A DNA stretch of 64,000 nt from Taeniopygia guttata (lineage: Eukaryota > Chordata > Aves > Passeriformes > Estrildidae), in contig NC_133050.1 of NCBI RefSeq assembly GCF_048771995.1, positions 6,372,501-6,436,500 of the forward strand. The letters run 5' to 3'. The notes under the pieces were generated by a model. The model saw nothing but the letters and a program-made list of their open reading frames with translations. It was not told the DNA's origin and searched no databases. The position numbers and the translations under genes are program-made. How positions within the stretch are numbered: position 1 is the first letter of the stretch; each line of letters starts with the position of its first letter. Below, piece by piece: positions 37,101-46,626 of the stretch.

Positions 37101-40100
37101 CGGGCAGGGCAACCCCATGTAAGGCCTTCCTCCCCTTCCTCCTCCTCCTCCTCCTCCTCCTCAGGGCCTCCCCTCCCTCTGCCCGGCCCCACAGCCCACC
37201 CCAGGAGGGGCTGGGTGGATTTGGGGTGTCCCTGTCCCCCCGGGGGGGTTCCATGAGAGCAGACGGAACAGAAACCCTGAAATCACAAAGAATCAGAACA
37301 GAAACCCTAAAATCACAAAGAATCAGAACAGAAAACCTAAAAACCCCAAGGAATTAGAACAGAAAACCTGAAACCCCCAAGGAATCAGAACAGAAATGCT
37401 AAAACCCTGAGGAGTCAGAACAGAAACCCCAAAAACCCCAAGGAATTAGAACAGAAAACCTGAAACACCAAGAAATCAGAACAGAAACCCTAAAACCCCA
37501 AGGACCAGCCCCCCAAACCCCAAGGACCAGAACCCCAAACCCCAGGACCAGCCCCCCAAACCCCAGGAGCAGAAACCCCAAACCCCAAGGAGCAGAAACC
37601 CCAAACCCCAAGGAGCAGAAACCCCAAACCCCAAGGAATCAGAAACCCCAAACCCCAAGGACCAGCACCCCAAACCCCAAGGAACAGAAACCCTAAAAAC
37701 CAAAGAATCAGACCAGAACCCCTAAAACCCCAAGGACCAGGCCCCCAAACCCCAACGACCAGCCCCCCCAAACCCCAAGGAGGAGAAACCCCAAGGACCA
37801 GCACCCCAAACCCCAAGAATCAGAAACCCTAAACCCCTGCTCCTAAACCCAAGGAGCAGAAACCCAAAACCCCAAAGAACAGAAACCCCAAACCCCAGGA
37901 CCACCCCCCCAAACCCCAAGGAGCAGAAACCCTAAACCCCAAGGAATCAGAACCCCCAAACCCCAAGAAGCAGAAACCCCAAGGAATCAGAACCCCAAAC
38001 CCCAAGGAATCAGAAACCCCAAGGACCAACACCCCAAACCCCAAGGAGCACCCCCCAAACCCCAAAGACCAGCCCCCCAAACCCCAAGGAGCAGAACCCC
38101 AAACCCCAAGGAATCAGAAACCCCAAAGCCCACCCCCCAAACCCCAGAGGAGCCCCCCAAACCCCAAAGCCCACCCCCCAAACCCCAAACCCACCCCCCA
38201 AACCCCAGCACCCCCAGCCCCGCTGACCCCCGGCCCCGCTCAGCCCGCAGGAGTTCCTGTGGGAGAAGGAGGGCAGCGAGGCGCCGCTGCAGCTCAGCTC
38301 CGACAGCGTCCTCATCTTCCCCTTCCTCAACAAGAGTGACAGTGGCACCTACGTCTGCACGGCCACCAGCTCCATGGGCAGCGTGGTGGCCAAGTACAAC
38401 CTGGATGTCAGCGGTGAGTGTGGCCCCAGGGCACCCCAAAAGTGTCACTGTGTCACCCCTGTCAGCTGTGGGTGAGGTTATGGCATCTGTTGTGTTCAAA
38501 AAGTGTCATTGTGTCACCTGTGGGTGAGGTTACGACATCCTTTGTGCCCAAAAAGTGTCACCCTCACTCTGTGGGTGAGGGCACTGCATCCTTTCTGCCC
38601 AAAAAGTGTCACCCTGTCACCCCTGTCAGCTGTGGGTGAGGTTATGGCATCCTTAGTGCCCCAAAAGTGTCATTGTGTCACCTCTGGGTGAGGTTATGGC
38701 ATCCGTTGTGCCCCAAAAGTGTCACACTCACTCTGTGGATGAAGTTTCGGCATCCTTTGTGCCCAAAAAGTGTCATTTTGTCACCTCTGGGTGAGGTTAC
38801 AGCATCCTTTCTGCCCCAAAAGTGTCACTGTGTCATCTGTGGGTGAGGGCACTGCATCCTTTGTGCCCAAAAAGTGTCACCCTGTCACCTGTGGGTGAGG
38901 TTACGGCATCCTTAGTGCCCCAAAAGTGTCACCCTCACTCTGTGGATGAAGTTATGGCATCATTTGTGTTCAAAAAGTGTCATTGTGTCACCTGTGGGTG
39001 ATGTTATGGCATCCTTAGTGCCCAAAAAGTGTCATTATGTCACCTCTGGGTAAGGTTATGGCATCATTTGTGCCCAAAAAGTGTCACTGTGTCACCTCTG
39101 GGTGAGGTTACGGCATCCTTTGTGCCCCAAAAGTGTCACTGTGTCACCTGTGGGTGGGGGCACTGCATCCTTTGTGCCCCAAAAGTGTCACCCTGTCACC
39201 TCTGGGTGAGGTTACGGCATCTGTTGTGTTCAAAAAGTGTCACTGTGTCACCTCTGGGTGAGGGCACTGCATCCTTTGTGCCACAAAATTGTCACTGTGT
39301 CACCTGTGGGTGAGGTTATGGCATTCTTAGTGCCCAAAAAGTGTCACCCCTGTCACCTCTGTCACTTGTGGGTGAGGTTACTGCATCCTTTGTGTTCAAA
39401 AAGTGTCACCCTCACTCTGTGGATGAGGTCACTACAACCTTAGTGCCCCAAAAGTGTCACTGTGTCACTTCTGGGTGAGGTTATGGTATTCTTTGTGCCC
39501 CAAAAGTGTCACTGTGTCACCTGTGGGTGATGTTATGACATCCTTTGTGCCCAAAAAGTGTCATTGTGTCATCTGTGGGTGAGGTTATGGCATCCTTTCT
39601 GCCCAAAAAGTGTCACCCCTGTCACCTCTGTCACCTGTGGATGAGGTTATGGCATTCTTAGTGCCCCAAAAGTGTCACACTCACTCTGTGGATGAGGTCA
39701 CTGCATCCTGTGTGCCCAAAAGTGTCACTGTGTCACCTCTGGGTGAGGTTATGGCATCCTTTGTGTCCCAAAAGTGTCACCCTGTCACCTGTGGATGAGG
39801 TCACTGCATCCTTTCTGCCCCAGAAGTGTCACCCTGTCACCTGTGGGTGAGGTTATGGCATCCTTTGTGATCAAAAAGTGTCACTCTGTCACCTCTGGGT
39901 GAGGGCACTGCATCCTTTGTGCCCCAAAAGTGTCACTGTGTCACCTGTGGGTGAGGGCACTGCATCCTTAGTGCCCCAAAAGTGTCACCCTGTCACCTCT
40001 GAGTGAGGTTACAGCATCCTTTGGGCCCAAAAAGTGTCACCCTGCCACCCCTGTCATCTGTGGATGAGGTTGTGGCATCCTTAGTGCCCAAAAAGTGTCA

Positions 40101-43100
40101 CTGTCTCACCCCTGTCACCTGTCCTGGGGTGGGAAGGGGCACATGGTGCTGTCCCCTGACTGTGCTCTGCTTGTCCCCATGTCCCCATGCTGTGTCACAC
40201 GTGGTTCAGGGCTCTCTGTGTGTCCCCATGTCCCCGTGCCATGTGTCACATGTGGTTCAGGACCATTTTTGTGTCCCCATGTCCCCATGCAGTGTCACAC
40301 GTGGTTCAGGGCCACATTTGTGTCCCCATGTCCCCGTGCCATGTGTCACATTTGGTTCAGGGCCACATTTCTGTCTCCATGCAGTGTCACACGTGGTTCA
40401 GGGCCATTTTTGTGTCCCCATGTCCCCATGCAATGTCCAAATTCCTGCTCTCCTCCCCCCTGTCTCTCTCCCACCTTGAACTTCCCCTGTTCCATCTCTT
40501 CCCTTTCCTGCCTCCTTCCCCTGCGGTGCCACCTCAGTGGCACTTTGTCCCCTGTGTCCCCTCCCTCAGCCCCCAAATGCCCAACGCTTTGCAGTCGCTC
40601 CCGTGTCACCCTCGTGTGTCCCCCGTGTCCCCTGTGTGAGCACCCACGGCTCTCTGCACCCACCCAGGAGCTCCCCCCGGGTGCCACCCACTGTCCCTCG
40701 CCCACCTGGTGCCACCACCCCGTGGTGGCAGACGAGCTCCCTATCCAGGCTTGGTGGCATTGCCACTTTTGTCCCTAAAGCCACTCGTGTCCCACCCCTG
40801 GCAGCCACCTCCGTGCCCAGCTGAGCCCTCCAGCCTTGCCCACCTTGGTGCCACCCCTGTGGTCTCCAAGGATGACACCACGAGTGTCCCTCAGGGGGTA
40901 ACGAGGAGGAGAAGATGGCCACAGTGTCCCACGAGGGTCCCTCAAGGGGTAACCAGGAGGAGAAGATGGCCACAGTGTCCCAAAAGTTGGTGGCAGAAGC
41001 AGAGGGACCTTTGGGGTCCCTAAAGCCACCTCCGTGCCCAGCTGAGCCCTCCAGTTTGCCCACCTTGGTGCCACCTCTGTGGTCCCCAAGGATGACACCA
41101 CCAGGGTCCCTCAGGGGGCAACCAGGAGAAGATGGCCACAGTGTCCCAAAGGTTGGTGGCATTAGCAGGGGGACCCCTAAAGCCACTCCTGTCTCCAGCC
41201 CTGGGAGCCACCACCTTGCCCACCTTGGTGCCACCCCTGTGGTCCCCAAGGATGACACCACGAGGGTCCCTCAGGGGGTAACCAGGAGGAGAAGATGGCC
41301 ACAGTGTCCCACCAGGGTCCCTCAGGGGGTAACCAGGAGGAGAAGATGGCCACAGTGTCCCATTAGTGTCCCTCAAGGGGTAACCAGGAGAAGATGGCCA
41401 CAGTGTCCCACGAGTGTCCCTCAAGGGGTAACCAGGAGAAGAAGATGGCCACAGTGTCCCATGAATGTCCCTCAAGGGGTAACCAGGAGGAGAAGATGGC
41501 CACAGTGTCCCACGAGTGTCCCTCAAGGGGTAACCAGGAGGAGAAGATGGCCACAGTGTCCCACGAGTGTCCCTCAAGGGGTAACCAGGAGGAGAAGATG
41601 GCCACAGTGTCCCACGAGTGTCCCTCAAGGGGTAACCAGGACATGGCCACAGTGTCCCAAAGGTTGGTGGCAGAAGCAGAACGACCCGTGAGCTCACGGC
41701 TGGACCCGCTGAAGGTCCCCTGGAGGTCTCTGTCACCTCCCTGACCCCTTCGTGGCATTGATTCCTGTCCTGTGTTTTTGTTGTCCTCCCCAGATGTTCC
41801 CCAGCTCCCCACCCCACACGTTCACTCCACCCGGGGCCCTTCCCAGCCCATCTCTCATGCTTCCATGGCCTCCGCTCCATCCTTCACTCCAGCTCCCATC
41901 CAAGGTACCGTAACCTCCTTTTCTGTCTCTTTGCGGACCCCAGCCCGGCTGGAGAAGCTCCTCAGGATGTCCCCACCCTGTCCCAGGGGACAGCCCTGCC
42001 CAGGTGGCTCCAGTCCCCTCGGGGGGTGTGTGTGCCTGTGGATTTTGGTGTTTTTCCCACCAGGAACTCTCTGAGCAGCAGCTCCCCGAGCTGTCCCTTG
42101 TCCTGTGTGTCCGTGTGCCGCGTTGTCCCTCTGTCCTGCTGCCTCCCCTGTGTCTCCCCAGCCTTGTCCTTCCCAGATGTGGCACTGTCCCCACCCCGAG
42201 CTGATGGGAAGAGGATTTGTCACCCGGCCCAGGGCTGGCACACCATTCCAGCAGGAACAGAATGTCTTCTCACCACCTTTGGGGTCCTGCTGTTGTCACC
42301 TCTCGGGGTGCCAGCCTTCATGTCCCCTCCATCCTCCCTTTTTTTTTTGGGGCCAAAATCCCAAAAAAAAGGGGCGGAGGATGGGATTTCCCCCTTTGCT
42401 TCCCCCCATTTTCACTGCCAGGACCCACAGCAGGACCCACGGAGGAGCTGCTGGCACAGGATGGAGCTCCTGCAGGGTCTCAGCTCCTTTTTTTGTCTCT
42501 TTTCTGTCCCCCTGCCTGGGCAGATGCCAGCCCGGTGCCCTCGACCTCCAGCACGTACCACGCCATGATCGGCGGTGTGGTGGCCGTCATCGTCTTCCTC
42601 CTGCTCAGCCTCCTCATCGTGCTGGGACATTACCTGATCAGGCACAAAGGTACGGCCCTCAGGGGTGCAGGGGGGCTCCAGGGGGGCTCGGGGGGCTCAG
42701 GGCAGCTCAGGAATGTCCCAGGGAATGCAGGGGGAGGCAGTTCCCACCCCCGTTCTCCATCTCTGTGTCCCGGGATTGTCGCCGTCCCCGTGTCCCACTC
42801 GCCTCCCATTGATCCCACCCTATTCCATCAATCCCACCCTATCCCGTTGATCCCACCCTATCCCATCGATCCCATTCCATCCCATCCCATCGATGCTATC
42901 CCACTGATCCCCTCCCATCGATCCCATCCCATCGATCCCATCCCATTCATCTCATTGGTCCTATCCCACTGATCCCATCCCATCGATCCCATCCCACTGA
43001 TCCCATCCCATCTATCCCATCCCATCAATCCCAATCCCATCCCATCAATCCCATTCCATCCATCCCATCCCATTGATCCCAATCCCATCCCACTGATCCC

Positions 43101-44277
43101 CTCCCATCGATCCCCTCCCATTGATCCCATCCCATCGATCCCAATCCTATCCCATTGATCCCATCCCATCAATCCCATCCCATCTATCCATCCCATCCCA
43201 TTCATCCCATTGATCCTATCCCACTGATCCCATCCCATTGATCCCAATCCCATCCATCCCATCCCATCTCATCCCTTCAGTCCCATCCCTCTGATCCCAT
43301 CCCACTGATCCCATCCCACTGATCCCATCCCATCCATCCCGTCCCACTGATCCCATCCCATTGATCCCAATCCCGTCCCACCGATCCCATCCCATTGATC
43401 CCAATCCCGTCCCACTGATCCCATCCCACTGATCCCATCCCACTGATCCCATCCCACTGATCCCATCCCATCCATCCCAATCCCGTCCCACCGATCCCAT
43501 CCCATTGATCCCAATCCCTTCCCACTGATCCCATCCCATCAATCCCATCCCATCCCGTTGATCCCAATCCCATCCCATCTCATCCCATCAATCCCATCCC
43601 ATTGATCCCATTGATCCCATCCCATTGATCCCATCCCATTGATCCCATCCCACTGATCCCATCCCATTGATCCCATCCCATCCATCCCGTCCCACTGATC
43701 CCATCCCATTGATCCCAATCCCGTCCCACTGATCCCATCCCATTGATCCCATCGATCCCATCCATCCCATCCCATCAATCCCATCCCATCAATCCTATCC
43801 CATCCATCCCATCCCATTGATCCCAATCCCATCCCACTGATCCCATCCCATTCATCCCATTGATCCTATCCCACTGATCCCATCCTATTGATCCCAATCC
43901 CATCCCAATGATCCCATCCCATTGATCCCATCCCATCAATCCCGTCTCATCCCATCGATCCCATCCCACTGATCCCAATCCCATCCCATTGATCCCATCC
44001 CATCAATCCCATCCCACCAACCCATCCCACTGACTTCTCCACCTCACCCAATCCCCCCGGAACCCTCCAGACACCCCATTTACGAGGGAGTCGGCGCTGT
44101 CAGAGCCCCCCATGACCCCAAACCCCCAAACCCCAAAAACCCCCCTCCCTTTCCCCAGGCACGTACCTGACCCACGAGGCCAAAGGCTCTGACGACGCTC
44201 CGGACGCCGACACCGCCATCATCAACGCCGAGGGCGGCCAGGCCGGCGGCGACGACAAGAAGGAATATTTCATCTAA
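19105..44277 (+). CDS. CADM3: CADM3, cell adhesion molecule 3 (nectin-like 1 / SynCAM3), split gene
   Basis: Nine coding exons join in frame to a 394-residue type I membrane protein (human about 398). Signal peptide at about 1-20; N-terminal Ig V-type domain about 26-123 (Cys46-Cys106, DEGEYTC); second Ig domain about 127-226 (Cys148-Cys205); third Ig domain about 229-312 (Cys250-Cys295, SDSGTYVC); short Ser/Thr/Pro stalk; transmembrane segment about 328-348; then a cytoplasmic tail with the band-4.1-binding stretch ([13 protein letters not shown]) and the C-terminal PDZ ligand EYFI. The family mediates Ca-independent homophilic and heterophilic adhesion, mainly between neurons and axons. All introns are phase 1 except intron 6 (phase 2), as expected for this family. 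Splices are GT-AG. The tail is almost identical to mammalian CADM3, which separates it from CADM1, 2 and 4. Introns 2-8 are mostly minisatellite. Confidence 0.97.
19550..20262. repeat. Intron 1 minisatellite, ~30-40 bp GC-rich units
   Basis: About 20 units of ggggcggatggagccccccg plus 'gagcaccgg' and 'ggacacccgga'. It starts about 370 bp inside CADM3 intron 1. Long frames on both strands are artefacts. Confidence 0.95.
20262..21250. other. CADM3 intron 1, unique part
   Basis: Ordinary intronic sequence. I looked for a phase-1 exon equivalent to the optional human CADM3 exon that follows the signal peptide and did not find one by eye. Confidence 0.4.
21250..22765. repeat. Tandem repeat of ~255-290 bp, about 5.5 copies
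   Basis: Each copy holds 'atttctggagctttctgctt', 'ggccaggccaccc', 'catgtgggatggggtttttg', 'tcatgcccaggtgacatct' and 'aggtccaaaccc'. Copies begin near 21317, 21595, 21875, 22130, 22422 and 22686. The later copies are variants of each other (with 'cagcctgctgagatga'), suggesting two rounds of duplication. Confidence 0.93.
22765..23580. other. CADM3 intron 1, unique part
   Basis: Non-repetitive. A plus frame at 22990-23200 looks mildly protein-like (charged and hydrophobic mix) but has no recognisable homology and no convincing splice pair. Confidence 0.35.
23583..23639. repeat. (CTC)n microsatellite, ~19 units
   Basis: Uninterrupted trinucleotide run within CADM3 intron 1, followed by 'ccggttactgggg'. 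Confidence 0.98.
23693..23855. repeat. Short minisatellite, ~25-26 bp, ~6-7 units
   Basis: Units of accagcagagtcttcatcag followed by 'gtgg'. 23856-24110 after it is unique intronic sequence. Confidence 0.93.
24115..24675. repeat. Composite minisatellite in intron 1
   Basis: Alternating blocks gatgttccagagttttggga, 'tgtgctttgaggtgtctg' and 'ctggtgtccacagacaccc', in irregular order. Confidence 0.93.
24690..24900 (+). mobile_element. CR1 LINE 3' fragment
   Basis: The order 'cagggcaggtttaggtcgga' - 'tatttggaaaa' - 'agagggtggtgaagccctg' - 'gctgctggagctccaggaga' follows the well-known 3' UTR layout of avian CR1 (gggcaggtttagattggata / gagggtggtgaggccctgg). It is diverged and truncated at both ends, and sits in sense orientation inside CADM3 intron 1. 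Confidence 0.75.
24900..25440. other. CADM3 intron 1, unique part
   Basis: Intronic DNA with A and T homopolymer runs (25141-25157, 25316-25325). No feature seen. Confidence 0.5.
25440..27225. repeat. Minisatellite, ~90-100 bp units, about 1.8 kb
   Basis: About 18 units: 'gagaatatttcatgtgagaa', 'gcatcctctggcttttccc', 'cagaaatgctcatttacagg', 'gaattcctctggaatttggg'. A variant with 'cccctggaatcagggaatgc' recurs about every 500-600 bp, so there is a higher-order period. Confidence 0.95.
27225..28110. other. CADM3 intron 1, unique part
   Basis: Unique intronic sequence with a short (AAAAT)n tract at about 27921-27946. No exon recognised. Confidence 0.45.
28115..29420. repeat. Polypurine minisatellite almost lacking C, 1.3 kb
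   Basis: Units of gggaaagaaggagggaaatg with short T-runs. The + strand has virtually no cytosine across the array. Near-identical higher-order blocks start near 28439, 28738 and 29090 (period about 300-350 bp). Confidence 0.96.
29420..30180. repeat. Minisatellite, ~20-21 bp units
   Basis: About 36 units of gctggatggggacattcatt and variants ('ctggggacagtaatttctg'). Confidence 0.96.
30190..30562. repeat. Minisatellite, ~37-bp units
   Basis: About 10 degenerate units of tttgaggcttctctggaaat plus 'ggttttaatcccaaa', leading into the exon 2 acceptor array. Confidence 0.9.
30563..30921 (+). repeat. Array of duplicated 3' splice sites before CADM3 exon 2
   Basis: Units of about 41-42 bp: 'ttcatttttttgtgcag' followed by 'agagcacattttgggg' and 'acaataa'. 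CAG ends at 30580, 30674, 30756, 30798, 30839, 30880 and finally 30921, the true acceptor; two further copies have lost the AG. Each unit therefore carries a polypyrimidine tract and CAG followed by the first bases of exon 2 (agag), making serial decoy acceptors. Confidence 0.92.
30922..31062 (+). CDS. CADM3: CADM3 coding exon 2
   Basis: 141 nt, phase 1 in and out. Encodes the first half of the Ig V domain with Cys46 and the motif [17 protein letters not shown], conserved with mammals. Acceptor ttttttgtgcag, donor gagGTAAAA. Confidence 0.96.
31063..31330 (+). repeat. Array of duplicated 5' splice sites after CADM3 exon 2
   Basis: Repeats of 'ttggggaaaaaagag' + 'gtaaaatcccaatttgag'. The last bases of exon 2 and its donor (ggggaaaaaagag|gtaaaatccc) reappear almost exactly at about 31126-31148, with weaker copies near 31080, 31195, 31240 and 31306. 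Confidence 0.9.
31332..32270 (+). repeat. Pyrimidine-rich array, ~0.94 kb, in intron 2
   Basis: Units 'ttttttccctcctg' and 'ttttttccccctg', then 'ggccttttctgggccttttct' type units near 32000-32100. It is essentially C/T with periodic G, like an over-expanded polypyrimidine tract upstream of the exon 3 acceptor. Long T/C open frames (Phe/Pro-rich) are artefacts. Confidence 0.96.
32287..32439 (+). CDS. CADM3: CADM3 coding exon 3
   Basis: 153 nt, phase 1/1. Completes the Ig V domain: [18 protein letters not shown], then [19 protein letters not shown] with Cys106. Acceptor ccacccccag; donor ctggGTAGGA. Confidence 0.97.
32460..33175. repeat. Intron 3 minisatellite A, ~60-65 bp units
   Basis: About 11 units: 'ttgggacagcctggctgaaag', 'attgtcctctgtgccctaaa' and 'attcaga'. 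The first unit overlaps sequence just 20 bp after the exon 3 donor. Confidence 0.93.
33180..33750. repeat. Intron 3 minisatellite B, ~21-31 bp units
   Basis: Units ccaggggcaggatttggggt and 'ggatttgtgatac'. The same unit family occupies intron 5 (36550-36990), with an exon pair between. Confidence 0.95.
33843..33980 (+). CDS. CADM3: CADM3 coding exon 4
   Basis: 138 nt, phase 1/1. First half of Ig domain 2: IPQKPQIFG, Cys148 and the conserved [15 protein letters not shown]. The donor is aagGTGGGT at 33981, and a minisatellite starts right at this donor. Confidence 0.97.
33981..35115. repeat. Intron 4 minisatellite starting at the exon 4 donor
   Basis: About 60 units of 18-19 bp: gggtggcattgtcaccatg and gattggtggcattgtcac. 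The true donor region (aaggGTGGGTGGCATTGGC) is itself a variant unit, and exact GTGGGTGGCA recurs at about 34768 and 35098, creating decoy donors. Confidence 0.95.
35115..35975. repeat. AT-rich microsatellite and ATGCATTAAT-type array
   Basis: Degenerate (ATAAT)-type DNA to about 35400, then about 45 short units such as taataatgcattaatagtgc and 'agttataatgcaattattatgc'. TAAT and ATGCA cores recur every 10-12 bp. Confidence 0.93.
36032..36202 (+). CDS. CADM3: CADM3 coding exon 5
   Basis: 171 nt, phase 1/1. Second half of Ig domain 2: [12 protein letters not shown], Cys205 in [10 protein letters not shown]. Acceptor cctgtcccacag; donor cacTGTAGGT. Confidence 0.97.
36550..36990. repeat. Intron 5 minisatellite, 21-bp units
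   Basis: About 20 units of ggttccaggtgcaggatttg with ggatgccag variants. Same family as intron 3 array B. The preceding 36203-36549 has a looser repeat around 'cccaaatcc' and 'tccctgctccacttccc'. Confidence 0.95.
37028..37118 (+). CDS. CADM3: CADM3 coding exon 6
   Basis: 91 nt, phase 1 in and phase 2 out. First part of Ig domain 3: [19 protein letters not shown], Cys250, then GQGNP. Donor atGTAAGG. The phase change to 2 matches the next exon, which begins with c to give Ile257. Confidence 0.96.
37255..38215. repeat. Intron 6 minisatellite, ~15-30 bp units
   Basis: Units such as ccccaaaccccaaggaatca and 'gaccagccccccaaa'. A (CTC)n tract at 37136-37161 precedes it. The array reaches to within about 30 bp of the exon 7 acceptor. 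Confidence 0.95.
38244..38413 (+). CDS. CADM3: CADM3 coding exon 7
   Basis: 170 nt, phase 2 in and phase 1 out. Rest of Ig domain 3: [27 protein letters not shown] (Cys295). There are two AGs, cccgctcag and cccgcag; only the upstream one (exon from 38244) restores [11 protein letters not shown] in frame. Confidence 0.95.
38434..40100. repeat. Intron 7 minisatellite A, ~62-bp units, 1.7 kb
   Basis: About 27 units: 'gggtgaggttatggcatcc', 'tttgtgccccaaaagtgtcac', 'tgtgtcacctg'. A second, 50-60 bp repeat (catgcagtgtcacacgtgg, 'ttcagggccac') occupies 40180-40440. The first unit follows the exon 7 donor by about 20 bp. Confidence 0.95.
40780..41680. repeat. Intron 7 minisatellite B, ~49-bp units
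   Basis: Units of 'gaggagaagatggccacagt' + 'gtcccacgagtgtccctcaa' + 'ggggtaacc', nested in longer blocks with 'ccaccttggtgccacccc'. Confidence 0.95.
41794..41904 (+). CDS. CADM3: Candidate CADM3 cassette exon (stalk)
   Basis: 111 nt (37 codons), open, phase 1 at both ends, flanked by a strong acceptor (tgttgtcctccccag) and a fair donor (caagGTACCG). Inserted between exons 7 and 8 it keeps the frame and adds a Ser/Thr/Pro/His-rich, Cys-free segment just outside the membrane. This is where the related gene CADM1 has its optional stalk exons. The nine-exon form without it already matches mammalian CADM3, so it would be alternative. It could also be a chance open segment. Confidence 0.5.
42524..42649 (+). 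CDS. CADM3: CADM3 coding exon 8 (transmembrane)
   Basis: 126 nt, phase 1/1. Encodes the stalk [16 protein letters not shown], the transmembrane helix and the basic juxtamembrane LIRHK. Acceptor cctgcctgggcag; donor aaagGTACGG. Confidence 0.97.
42810..44030. repeat. Intron 8 (CCCAT)n / GATCCCAT satellite, 1.2 kb
   Basis: Units of tcccattgatcccatcccac and variants. Same family as 15545-15897, 27 kb upstream. Confidence 0.97.
44159..44277 (+). CDS. CADM3: CADM3 coding exon 9 (cytoplasmic tail and stop)
   Basis: 119 nt ending in TAA at 44275-44277. Encodes [20 protein letters not shown], the acidic tail and EYFI. Acceptor ccctttccccag. Almost no change from mammals. Confidence 0.97.
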
Positions 44278-45589
44278 AGGCGTCGCAGAAAGAGAGAGAG
44301 AGAGAGAAATGGAGCCAAGAGAACCCCGATGGCAACGGCAACCAGACCACAAACCCCACACCAAACCCAACAGATTTTCTCCGGCGCCCGGCACGGGCGG
44401 ACGGACGGACGGACGGACAGAGGGATGGATGGACAGAGAGCAGGGAGAGCCACCGGCCTCGAGGCGTCGCTGACGCTTCTGGAACTTTGTACAAATCCTT
44501 CACTCCAACGGCCCCGTTTGCTTGCTTGCACCTCCATCCCCACGCCCCGACCCCAACAGACCAACCCGTGAGTGAGCGAATTCCTCCTCCTCCTCCTCCT
44601 CATTCCTTTTTTGGAACTTTTTATTTATTTTTAATTTTGTTTTTTGGCTTTGGTTTCGTGGCTGCTCTTTGCTTCGGGCCCTTGGTTGGGGTGTTGGGCT
44701 GGGGTCGATGTAGCTCTTTCCCTTTGTTTCTCTCCGTTTTGGTTTTTTTGATATCCAAGGATAAAATCAGCTCTGGGTGAGTTTGGGGAACCCCCCCTGG
44801 GGGGGTTTGTGGCTCCCAGCTGGGAGCAGAGCGAGACCCTGGCCCGGTTTTATCCTTGGTGGTTCTTGTGGAGCAGTGTCCGTGCGGGAGCAGAGCTGTC
44901 CTCGTGCAGTCAGTGTGTGAAAGGGGGTGAAAATCCAGGGTGGGACCCCCAGACAAACCAGGAGCCCCCCACAGCTCCCTGGTCCCACCCCAGCGGGAGG
45001 GGGGAGGGCTGAGATTTATGTTGAGGGGGGGGCAAATCTAAAGGAAAAGCCCCCTGATTATTTTTATTTATTATTTTTTTTAATTTTTCTTAAATTCTCC
45101 GATGATTGGAAATGCCAATTTTTAACCATCTATTGAGATGTTCAGTGCAGGAGGCAGCGCCCTCGGGGCTGGGGCTGCTTCCCTGGGACCCCCAAAACCG
45201 GGCTGGGGGCTCTGCCAGGGTCTCTGTGCCCCCCTCCCCTCCCCAGCCCCTTCCCAGGGCAGGGATGAGCTTGGAAAGGGCTGATTTTCTTCTTGGCTCT
45301 GAGAACCCCCAACCAAAACTCCTGGATTTGGGGTCTGGGGAGTTTGGGGTCACCACAAAGGCTTGGAAGGTGTTCCAAGGGGGGGTTCACCCTTTTTCCT
45401 TGTCCTTCCTCCTGCCTCTTTCACCTTCACATCCCAAAAATCAAACCCCTCTCCCCACCTCTCCAAACCAGGCACCCCCTGGCATCCCTCAGGGCACCCC
45501 CAGCCTTGGCATGAGGGCTCCTGGCACCCCAAATCCCTCTCTGGGCACGAGGGGGGCTGCAGGAGACACTCCTTGGGCTTGGAACCCCG

Positions 45590-46270
45590 AGGATTTGGGG
45601 TTGTGGGGAGGTCACCCCATAGATTTGACCAGGTGAGGTCACCCCATGGATTTGGGGCTGTCTGGAGGAGCTTTTTAGGAGGGGTAACCTCACCTGGGAG
45701 GTCACCCCGTGGTTTTGGGGTCATCTGGAGGAGGGGGTAACCCCATCTGGGAGGTCACCCCATGGATTTGGGGCTGTCTGGAGGAGCTTTTTAGGAGGGG
45801 TAACCTCAGCTTGGAGGTCACCCCGTGGTTTTGGGGTAATTTGGAGGGTGAGGGGACCCTTGGAGAGGGATAAACTCAGCTGGGAGGTCACCCCAAGGAT
45901 TTGGGGTTGTCTGGAGGGGTCACCCCAAGGATTTGGGGTTGTCTGGAGGGGTCACCCCAAGGATTTGGGGTCATCTGGAGGATGAGGGGACCCTTAGAGA
46001 GGGGGTGACCCCACCTGGGAGGTCGCTCCAAGGATTTGGGGTTGTTGGAACATGGGGTAACCCCAGCTGGGAGGTCACCCCAAGGATTTGGGGTTGTCTG
46101 GAGGGGTCACCTCAAGGATTTGGGGTTGTCTGGAGGGGTCACCCCAAGGATTTGGGGTTTCTGGAGGGGTCACCTCAAGGATTTGGGGCTGTCTGGAGGG
46201 GTCACCCCAGGGATTTGGGGTTTCTGGAGGGGTCACCCCAAGGATTTGGGGTCATGTGGAGGATGAGAGG
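45590..46270. repeat. Minisatellite in CADM3 3' UTR, ~30-33 bp units
   Basis: About 18 units of caccccaaggatttggggtt and 'gtctggaggggt'. It lies upstream of the AATAAA at 46627, so it would be part of the mRNA. Confidence 0.93.
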
Positions 46271-46626
46271 ACCCTCCAGGAAGGAGATGGGGTGGGAAAC
46301 CTCCCCTGGGAGGTGCAGGAAGAATTTTCTCACCTCTTCCACAGGGCTGGAAGTGTCACCCCCACCCCAAACCCTGTCACCTGTGTCACCTGTGTCACCT
46401 GTGGGGCAGGAGAGGGGCTCAGGTGGGGCAGAGGGGGCCCAGCTCAGCACTGGGAAGGAGCAGGAAAATGAAATTTTTGAGGTTACCTTTGCTGGGTACG
46501 GCCGTTTTTGGGGTGTTTTTCCTCTTTTCCAACCTTTTGGAGTTTGGGCAGCTCCGAGCTCGGGCTGGGGGATGAATCCTGGGGTTGCCAACACCCAAAA
46601 ATCACCAGGACTGAATAATTCCTGCA

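Noticed and set aside
40915-41880. Overlapping open frames on both strands in intron 7
   Set aside because: Repeat-derived: the same short peptide recurs with the ~49-bp unit, on both strands.
42177-42260. Second possible stalk exon after 'ccttgtccttcccag' at 42176
   Set aside because: The acceptor is good and the frame is open, but no acceptable GT donor in phase follows.
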